From Yersinia pekkanenii (GTDB lineage: Bacteria > Pseudomonadota > Gammaproteobacteria > Enterobacterales > Enterobacteriaceae): a stretch of DNA of 55,189 nt. The position numbers and the translations under genes were made by a program. How positions within the stretch are numbered: position 1 is the stretch's first letter; each line of letters begins with the position of its first letter. Below, in pieces: positions 49,158 to 55,189 of the stretch. Under the pieces are notes generated by a model. That model was given only the letters and a program-made list of their open reading frames with translations. It was not told the origin of the DNA and ran no database searches. The DNA is taken from NCBI RefSeq assembly GCF_001152565.1, contig NZ_CQAZ01000034.1, forward strand, positions 1 to 55,189, written 5' to 3'.

Positions 49158-50845
49158 GAGAGTTTCCCTTGAGTCGCGGCAACCATTGGCAGATTCAACC
49201 CCTGCTCTTGTGCACAATTAATAGCAATGTCATAACCCGCATCAGCATGACGCATCACACCAGTAGCCGGATCGTTATGTAATACCCGGGCGATACGTTC
49301 GGCGGCTTCGTCAGTGCCATCACACACCACCACCATGCCAGAATGTTGCGAGAAGCCCATCCCGACACCACCACCATGGTGCAGTGATACCCAAGTTGCC
49401 CCACTGGCTGTATTCAATAAAGCATTAAGCAGCGGCCAGTCAGATACCGCATCAGAGCCATCCTGCATGGCTTCGGTTTCGCGGTTAGGGCTGGCGACTG
49501 AGCCAGAATCCAGATGATCGCGGCCAATGACAATGGGAGCCGACAACTCCCCAGTACGTACCATTTCGTTAAATGCCAAGCCTAATCTAGCGCGTTGACC
49601 CAGACCAACCCAGCAAATACGGGCGGGTAACCCTTGGAAGTTGATACGCTCACGGGCCATATCTAGCCAGTGATGCAAATGCGCATCATCAGGGATAAGT
49701 TCTTTAACCTTAGCATCGGTTTTATAAATATCATCGGCGTTACCGGAGAGTGCGACCCAGCGGAACGGGCCAATACCACGGCAGAATAGCGGACGAATAT
49801 AAGCAGGAACAAAACCAGGGAAATCAAAGGCATGGGCAACACCCATATCTTGTGCCATTTGGCGGATATTATTGCCGTAATCAAAGGTTGGGATACCCAT
49901 ATTGTGGAAGGCCAGCATCGCTTCGACATGTTCTGCCATTGAGGTTTTGGCCGCATTCACCACCAGTGTCGGTTCACTTTGCGCACGCTGGCGATACTCT
50001 TCCCAGCGCCAACCTTTTGGCAAATAACCATTCAATGGGTCGTGCGCACTGGTTTGGTCGGTCACCATGTCCGGGCGAACCCCGCGACGGACCAGTTCAG
50101 GTAAGATCTCAGCCGCATTACCGCACAATGCAATAGAAACCGCGTCACCGGTGGCGGTGTATTTTTTGATTCGCGCTAACGCATCGTCCAGATCAGTGGC
50201 TTGTTCATCGACGTAACGGGTTTTAAGACGAAAATCGATGCGGCTCTGTTGGCATTCAATATTCAGAGAGCAGGCACCCGCCAGAGTCGCGGCCAACGGT
50301 TGTGCGCCACCCATGCCACCGAGCCCTGCCGTTAACACCCAACGCCCTTTCAAATTACCGCCGAAGTGCTGCCGGCCGGCCTCGACGAAGGTTTCATAGG
50401 TACCCTGTATGATTCCTTGGCTACCGATATAAATCCAACTGCCGGCGGTCATCTGGCCGTACATGGCCAGCCCTTTAGCATCGAGTTCGTTAAAATGTTC
50501 CCAGTTAGCCCAGTGAGGCACCAAATTCGAGTTAGCTATCAATACCCTGGGGGCATTACTGTGAGTTTTGAATACACCGACCGGCTTACCAGACTGGATA
50601 AGCAAAGTCTCGTTATCATTTAAATGAGTCAAACTCTCAACAATCTGGTCATAGCATTCCCAATTACGGGCAGCACGGCCAATACCACCGTAAACTACTA
50701 ATTCTTTAGGATTTTCAGCCACCTCAGGATCAAGGTTGTTCATCAGCATGCGCAACGGGGCTTCAGTCAGCCAACTTTTGGCGGTCAGTTGTGTACCACG
50801 CGGGGCGCGAATCTCATTATCACGGAATCTATTTTGGGCAGTCAC
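49154..50845 (-). CDS. hutU: urocanate hydratase
   Basis: The protein has 563 residues if started at the GTG at 50845 ([17 protein letters not shown]), with AAGGAA six bases upstream. The longer frame needs a TTG. It converts urocanate to imidazolone propionate using a tightly bound NAD. NAD-site sequence is [14 protein letters not shown] and [37 protein letters not shown] is a signature. It is the first gene of the hutU-hutH(-permease) unit. hutI, hutG and hutC are not in the window. Confidence 0.97.
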   Translation of the reverse strand: MTAQNRFRDNEIRAPRGTQLTAKSWLTEAPLRMLMNNLDPEVAENPKELVVYGGIGRAARNWECYDQIVESLTHLNDNETLLIQSGKPVGVFKTHSNAPRVLIANSNLVPHWANWEHFNELDAKGLAMYGQMTAGSWIYIGSQGIIQGTYETFVEAGRQHFGGNLKGRWVLTAGLGGMGGAQPLAATLAGACSLNIECQQSRIDFRLKTRYVDEQATDLDDALARIKKYTATGDAVSIALCGNAAEILPELVRRGVRPDMVTDQTSAHDPLNGYLPKGWRWEEYRQRAQSEPTLVVNAAKTSMAEHVEAMLAFHNMGIPTFDYGNNIRQMAQDMGVAHAFDFPGFVPAYIRPLFCRGIGPFRWVALSGNADDIYKTDAKVKELIPDDAHLHHWLDMARERINFQGLPARICWVGLGQRARLGLAFNEMVRTGELSAPIVIGRDHLDSGSVASPNRETEAMQDGSDAVSDWPLLNALLNTASGATWVSLHHGGGVGMGFSQHSGMVVVCDGTDEAAERIARVLHNDPATGVMRHADAGYDIAINCAQEQGLNLPMVAATQGKLS

Positions 50846-50913
50846 GGCAATTTCCTTCAACCAGTTTTTCAGGTATCAACGACATTACTTAGCTTAAGCA
50901 TTTATTAACATAT

Positions 50914-50929
50914 ACTCGTATAGACAAGT
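50914..50929. promoter_or_regulatory. HutC-like operator upstream of hutU
   Basis: ACTCGTATAGACAAGT is an imperfect dyad close to the TTGTATAGACAAG-type sites of the GntR-family repressor HutC. It lies 69 bases before the hutU start. The remaining gap to 51216 has no gene. Confidence 0.55.
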
Positions 50930-51216
50930 ACAATCAAGCTCAGGAAAAACTGCAATATGCAGCCGCACATCAAAAAAATAGTGATGGTAATAATCTTTAA
51001 AATTAATTAGTTATAATTAACTTCATGCGGAATTAAAGCCGAGCGGGAGGATTTTCGACGTGATTTGGCCGATGAAATCAGCATAAAATTGGGGTATTTT
51101 TGCGCACCGAGTCACATATATTTCACACGGATTTTACATTGCAACGCTCAAAACACGTCACTTCAGGCACCCGGTTCGTACAACATTTTACATCCTGCCA
51201 CTGACAAGCAGCAGGG

Positions 51217-51636
51217 TCACAGTACTTCAATAAGTTCAAACTGTTCAAAGACGAGTTCCATATCGTCTGAATATACCCCCGCGCGTTCGAAAAATGCCCG
51301 ATGCGCCGCTCGCCAATAGCCAAGGCTCAGGTCTCCCTCTCCTTCCTGACTCGCAAGACCCGCAGTGACATCCGAAAACCGGATAAGGCGCAATGCAACG
51401 GTTCTTATTACACAAATTGGCTTGCCATTACCACCAAGAATAATGCTGTAACTTCCTATTGAGGGTGGCTCTTCCTCATTTTCAAAGGAGTGTAGTGAAC
51501 CGCAACTTGCTGTCTTTTTCCCCGTGACGACCAATGCGACGAGTTCATCAGCCAATTCGGGTGAATCACCAAACGACCACGATAATGCACCGGGATATCT
51601 GTCAGTTAAGTGTGTGAGCTTTACATCCATGATCAT
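51217..51636 (-). CDS. ASCH-domain protein
   Basis: The protein has 139 residues from MIMDVKLTHLTDRYPGA; AAAGGA lies eight bases upstream. The ASCH fold is recognised from LSWSFGDSPELADELVALVV, then TGKKTASCGS and GSYSIILGGNGKPICVIRT, with a conserved C-terminal WRAAHRAFFERAG. Such proteins resemble RNA-binding PUA domains or small amidohydrolases; the role is not known. It is a lone gene between hutU and a gene-poor stretch. Confidence 0.82.
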   Translation of the reverse strand: MIMDVKLTHLTDRYPGALSWSFGDSPELADELVALVVTGKKTASCGSLHSFENEEEPPSIGSYSIILGGNGKPICVIRTVALRLIRFSDVTAGLASQEGEGDLSLGYWRAAHRAFFERAGVYSDDMELVFEQFELIEVL

Positions 51637-51711
51637 GAGTAAATCCTTTAATTGAGGATAATTAAGCAACGAGAGGAGTAAACAAAGGGGTTTCGATCTA
51701 CAAATGACAGG

Positions 51712-51801
51712 TCATATCCATGCAACAAGAGCCTGACGGGATGGGTCATCAACGACAAAGAATGGATTATCCACGATCGCCCTCGGGAATCCCCCTGCCA
51801 T
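51712..51801 (-). pseudogene. possible gene remnant (29-codon frame)
   Basis: The short frame MAGGFPRAIVDNPFFVVDDP ... ALVAWI has the look of the end of a real protein, but an in-frame stop precedes it and there is no ribosome site. It may be the C-terminal relic of a lost gene upstream of the ASCH gene. Weak evidence. Confidence 0.2.
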
Positions 51802-52805
51802 CTGGTCCGGAGTTCAGGCCGTAAGTGTTTTCTCATCGTAAATATCCTTGCATCTGTGCCTTATCGCCCTGTTCCTTATTTGCCACAGTTGCTCTGCTTC
51901 ACATGGTGATACCAGCCGAACATTCATATAACCTTCTGATTTTTTATTCAATATAACAGTAGGCTTCCAAATGATAAAAGCCCCGACTAGATTAGCCAGG
52001 GCTTTTAAGTTACTACAGACTTAGAATTAAACATTAATCAACTTAATAATGTGATGCTATCTCTCGATATTACTAATTAAAGATGTACATGTTTTACAGG
52101 AATATTTTGCGTTTAGACTACTTTGCCCTCCAATATATTAACTGAATGGTAACTCTTCCCGTTTATTACATTTAGCCATGCTCATGATAAGACTGACTAA
52201 ATTAGTACATCACCCTCGCGATATATACTCTTTGTTACGTGGCTTTACTTTCGTCGCGATATCCTCGACTTCATACTTACGTACACAAATCGCGAACATT
52301 ACTATTAACAACAAAGCCTTAACTCATCGCGTTATGGTCCACAGCATGCGATTGTAAAGATTTACTGCATGGCCTGAAAGCTTCATCGCACAGGTTCACT
52401 ATACAAAACCCATTGCGAATCTCACATAAAAAATATTTCGTGACCTTTATCGCATTATTTCAAACTTACTACATGGACACCGGTTAAATAAAGAGTTTGC
52501 GACTACGTGCACCGGTGTTAAATTCTAATTTACGTGTTCTGTACTAGATGTCAATACTGTTTTTAAGAACATGTTTTTATTATCAGTACTACTGAAAATT
52601 GATAGCAACCTCAAAGGGTCTCCGCGCCCTTAATTCACCATGATTAACCGCGACGGTCTATTTCTAACCGGTCATTAAATCATCGAAAAACCTAAAATAT
52701 AATCCTCTTCATCTTCATTAATAAGAACTTTTATAATGGCCATAACCGGCGTTGCAGAGTAGAACGCCTAATCAGGAAGAGCCCATTACCCAATGATGTT
52801 AAAGA
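51802..52805. other. 1-kb gene-poor region with TCGCG-type motifs
   Basis: No reading frame here looks like a protein. A hairpin AAAAGCCC / GGGCTTTT lies at 51976-52006 and may be a terminator. Between 52216 and 52332 the hexamer TCGCGA/T occurs four times with start-to-start distances of 38, 36 and 37 bases. Related TCGCA or TTGCGA motifs continue to 52502. CACCGGT(GT)TAAAT occurs twice (about 52477 and 52510). The meaning is unknown. Confidence 0.5.
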
Positions 52806-52961
52806 TCAATTACCTGATTCATCAACGACCTGCTCGCCGCGAGAAGGGGGGGTATCAAGATAAAAAATAATGGTCGGTTCTTCGCCGCAGTTACGAACCA
52901 GCCCCAGCGCATTACGCGAAGTACCACAGGCCGGGTTGTGATAAAAAGTAATGTTGCTCAT
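52806..52961 (-). pseudogene. arsC: arsC (arsenate reductase) with internal in-frame deletion
   Basis: The frame encodes 51 residues: the normal ArsC N-terminus MSNITFYHNPACGTSRNALG with catalytic Cys12, up to FYLDTPPSR. It then jumps to GEQVVDESGN, which matches the C-terminal end of ArsC. About 90 codons in between are missing, including the arginines that bind arsenate in the R773 enzyme (Arg60, Arg94, Arg107). The product cannot be a working arsenate reductase. It lies 12 bases after arsB, as in normal arsRBC operons. Confidence 0.88.
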
Positions 52962-52973
52962 ATCAGTATCTCA

Positions 52974-54263
52974 TTACAGCTTGAAAGAGAGCCGGAGTAC
53001 CAACGCGGCCAGCGTGACAAACAGCACAGGTAAAGTCATGACAACCCCGGTGCGGAAGTAATATCCCCAGGTAATTGTCATGTTCTTCTGCGAAAGAACA
53101 TGGAGCCAGAGTAGTGTCGCCAGGCTACCAATGGGGGTAATTTTCGGCCCCAAGTCGCAACCAATCACGTTGGCATAAATCATTGCCTCTTTAATCGCAC
53201 CGGAAGCTGTACTGCCGTCGATAGACAGTGCTCCAATCAGAACCGTTGGCATATTGTTCATAATAGAAGACAGGAACGCCGTCAGGAAACCGGTTCCTAT
53301 TGTGGCTGCCCAAAGCCCTTTATCGGCAAGTACGTTAAGGATACCAGAAAGATATTCCGTTAAACCGGCGTTGCGCAGGCCATAAACTACCAGGTACATA
53401 CCCAACGAGAAAATAACGATTTGCCAGGGTGCGCCACGCAGCACTTTTCCGGTGTTAATCCCATGCCCTTTTTTCGCCACAGCAAACAGGATTAATGCGC
53501 CAATGGCCGCAATTGCACTGACCGGAATGCCTAGCGGTTCCAACACAAAAAAACCGACCAACAACAGGACCAACACCGCCAAACCGGTTTTGAACGTCGC
53601 GGGATCTTTAATCGCTTTTGCCGGTTCTTTAAGCAGAGAAAGCTCATAAACTGGTGGGATATCCTTGCGGAAGAACAGGTGCAGCATCACCAATGTCGCG
53701 ATGATAGCAACGATATCCACTGGCACCATCACCGACGCATATTCACTGAAGCCGAGTCCGAAGAAATCAGCAGAAACAATGTTGACCAGGTTCGAAACAA
53801 TGAGCGGCAGACTAGCCATATCAGCGATGAAACCGGCTGCCATCACGAAAGCAAGCGTTGTGCCTTTGCTGAAACCCAGCGCCAACAACATAGCGATAAC
53901 AATAGGTGTAAGAATGAGTGCGGCACCATCATTGGAGAACAGCGCGGCCACGGCAGCGCCCAATAGAACAATGTAGGTGAATAGCAGGCGTCCTCGCCCA
54001 TTGCCCCAACGGGAAACATGCAACGCGGCCCATTCGAAAAAACCGGACTCATCAAGCAACAGACTAATGATAATCACGGCAATAAAGGTCGCCGTGGCAT
54101 TCCAGACGATGCTCCAGACAACAGGAATATCGGTGACATGAACGACGCCTGAGACTAAGGCCAGTACCGCCCCTAAGCTTGCACTCCAGCCAATCCCCAG
54201 CCCTTTTGGTTGCCAGATAACCAACACAATGGTCAGGATAAATATTGCTCCCGCCAGTAACAT
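52974..54263 (-). CDS. arsB: arsenite efflux pump ArsB
   Basis: The protein has 429 residues from [25 protein letters not shown] lies five bases upstream, so the longer frame is rejected. It is a 12-segment inner-membrane antiporter that extrudes arsenite and antimonite. Sequence landmarks match E. coli ArsB closely from memory: [40 protein letters not shown] and [20 protein letters not shown]. It is complete. It follows arsR by 136 bases and precedes the arsC remnant. Confidence 0.97.
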   Translation of the reverse strand: MLLAGAIFILTIVLVIWQPKGLGIGWSASLGAVLALVSGVVHVTDIPVVWSIVWNATATFIAVIIISLLLDESGFFEWAALHVSRWGNGRGRLLFTYIVLLGAAVAALFSNDGAALILTPIVIAMLLALGFSKGTTLAFVMAAGFIADMASLPLIVSNLVNIVSADFFGLGFSEYASVMVPVDIVAIIATLVMLHLFFRKDIPPVYELSLLKEPAKAIKDPATFKTGLAVLVLLLVGFFVLEPLGIPVSAIAAIGALILFAVAKKGHGINTGKVLRGAPWQIVIFSLGMYLVVYGLRNAGLTEYLSGILNVLADKGLWAATIGTGFLTAFLSSIMNNMPTVLIGALSIDGSTASGAIKEAMIYANVIGCDLGPKITPIGSLATLLWLHVLSQKNMTITWGYYFRTGVVMTLPVLFVTLAALVLRLSFKL

Positions 54264-54399
54264 AGAACCTCCGGTCAAGGCAGCAAAATGGCCCTGTAAC
54301 ATGATCTGAATGATTAACCCACGATTGGGCCAAACACTGTAAGCAGTTCTATTTTCAATATATCATATTACATTATCCATATATATTAAGATGAATTTT

Positions 54400-54753
54400 T
54401 TAGATACAGATGGTCTTACCGCTGGTGGAGCAGTTTACTGACGCCAGCTTATGCGCGATAGCCTGAACCTCGTTCTGCTGGCTTAACCAGGCCTGCTCAA
54501 TGACCTGTGCCGCCCATGAAGGGATATGCGGAGACAGGCGGTAGTGAACCCATTTCCCTTGCTTGCGATCCAGAAGCAGACCACTTTCACGTAGTATTGC
54601 CAGGTGGCGTGAGACCTTCGGTTGGGGCTCATCAAGGGCTGCGCAGAGATCGCATACACATAACTCACCCATCTCTTTGAGTAGCAGCACGATACCCAGA
54701 CGGGTTTCGTCAGATAGGTTTTTGAAGAGTTGTAGGGGCATTAGAGCCATCAT
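54400..54753 (-). CDS. arsR: arsenite-responsive repressor ArsR
   Basis: The protein has 117 residues, as in E. coli. The metalloid-binding cysteines are in ELCVCDLCAAL, and the winged-helix recognition segment is QPKVSRHLAILRESGLLLDR. GGAG lies six bases before the ATG. It binds the ars promoter and releases on arsenite. It is the first gene of the arsR-arsB-(arsC) unit. The C-terminus NCSTSGKTICI carries two further cysteines. Confidence 0.96.
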   Translation of the reverse strand: MMALMPLQLFKNLSDETRLGIVLLLKEMGELCVCDLCAALDEPQPKVSRHLAILRESGLLLDRKQGKWVHYRLSPHIPSWAAQVIEQAWLSQQNEVQAIAHKLASVNCSTSGKTICI

Positions 54754-54808
54754 TATTCTCCATTTATAAGATGTTTAGCATATCCAACACCGTGAATATT
54801 ACAACAAT

Positions 54809-54828
54809 ACATTCGAATATTCATATGT
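54809..54828. promoter_or_regulatory. ArsR operator-like dyad
   Basis: ACATTCGAATATTCATATGT is a 20-bp imperfect dyad (16 of 20 symmetric) 56 bases before arsR. The position fits the ArsR-controlled promoter. Confidence 0.5.
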
Positions 54829-54936
54829 GTTTTTGCAAAATCCTTTGAGTCTATTTGTGTTTATTGCTTAAAGTAATTTTAATTCTGACGTGTTTAAGCC
54901 CACTTTTGTCTATTGGCAAAAAGGCGGGGGTTTTGA

Positions 54937-55189
54937 TCCACTCACGTACCGAGATCCGTTGATACCCGCAGTCAACAAAAGCAGCGCGACGCCGAAAACC
55001 AGAGTCAACAGGCTGACGGCAGTTGGCGCAAACTGTTTCGCAGCCTACGCGGTGAAATGACTGAGGAACTGCAAACCGAACATATCCGCCGGATTTCACA
55101 GCGGGAGCTGGCACAGGAATTCGGACATCTGATTGAAGAGTTGGAGCTGGATAAAGATTACACGTCACTGCAATTATGTGCTTCTGCAA
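54937..55189 (+). CDS. unidentified partial reading frame at the right edge
   Basis: The plus frame is open from a stop at 54934-54936 to the window end (84 codons). It reads like a charged helical protein: SWRKLFRSLRGEMTEELQTE, then ISQRELAQEFGHLIEELE. There is no clear start codon near the left end; the first ATG is at 55057. It may be a 5'-truncated gene next to the ars locus. A minus-strand frame (54851-55189) is also open but looks less like a protein. Confidence 0.3.

Noticed and set aside
51065..51319. 84-codon plus frame near the ASCH gene
   Set aside because: Partly antisense to the ASCH gene, no ribosome site, and no protein-like pattern.
52843..52849. C7 run in the arsC remnant as a frameshift
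   Set aside because: Careful translation shows the run is in frame; the defect is the internal deletion only.
54851..55189. 112-codon minus frame at the right edge
   Set aside because: Its sequence is less protein-like than the plus frame opposite it, and it has no start in the window.

Overview
The window is a piece of an enterobacterial chromosome, most probably Yersinia. The core genes follow the order of the E. coli 78-80 min region (rlmJ, gor, yhjD, cdh-like, yhjG, pdeH/yhjH, kdgK, yhjJ, dctA, hmsP/yhjK, bcsZ, dppFDCBA, tRNA-Pro, eptB). Yersinia-type features are laid over this order: an hmsP-type EAL gene, a large type Va autotransporter beside gor, a periplasmic family-2 pectate lyase with a KdgM porin, a hutUH locus, and two copies of a short palindromic repeat that I recall from Yersinia genomes. 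The species cannot be fixed from the sequence alone.

Layout. Positions 1-5500 hold one end of a P4-type integrative element. Its minus-strand genes are tightly packed: integrase, an unknown AT-rich cargo gene, an AlpA-type regulator, three phage-type proteins including an AP2/HNH endonuclease, and Icd-like genes. One plus-strand gene of YlcI/YnfO type sits behind two tandem 33-bp operator-like palindromes. Positions 5502-7786 carry rlmJ and gor. Positions 7927-11205 encode a 1092-residue autotransporter. Positions 11855-20082 are conserved housekeeping genes (yhjD, cdh, yhjG, pdeH, a tautomerase, kdgK, yhjJ). Positions 20384-24611 carry dctA, the PL2 pectate lyase and kdgM. KdgR-type boxes lie in front of kdgM and kdgK, so uptake, cleavage and KDG phosphorylation form a local pectin-degradation module. 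Positions 24979-27909 hold hmsP, which lacks its usual GGDEF-like segment, and an orphan bcsZ; the rest of the cellulose cluster is absent. Positions 28044-33805 are the complete dppABCDF dipeptide importer.

Positions 34457-37572 hold a two-partner secretion locus whose transporter gene is frameshifted; it lies at the 3' end of a tRNA-Pro(UGG) gene. Positions 38068-41612 are uhpABC without an adjacent uhpT. They are followed by eptB, an alpha/beta hydrolase and a DUF1003 protein. Positions 46091-50845 are hutU-hutH and an amino-acid permease for histidine catabolism, with a HutC-like operator upstream. After an ASCH-domain gene comes a gene-poor stretch of about 1.2 kb. The window ends with an arsenic locus (arsR, arsB and an internally deleted arsC) and an unidentified partial reading frame.

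Several loci look like reductive or rearranging evolution: tpsB, arsC, hmsP, the bcs cluster, and a shortened repeat copy. The least explained items are the unknown integrase-linked cargo gene, the twin operator region of the element, and the TCGCGA-studded noncoding stretch at 52.2-52.5 kb.
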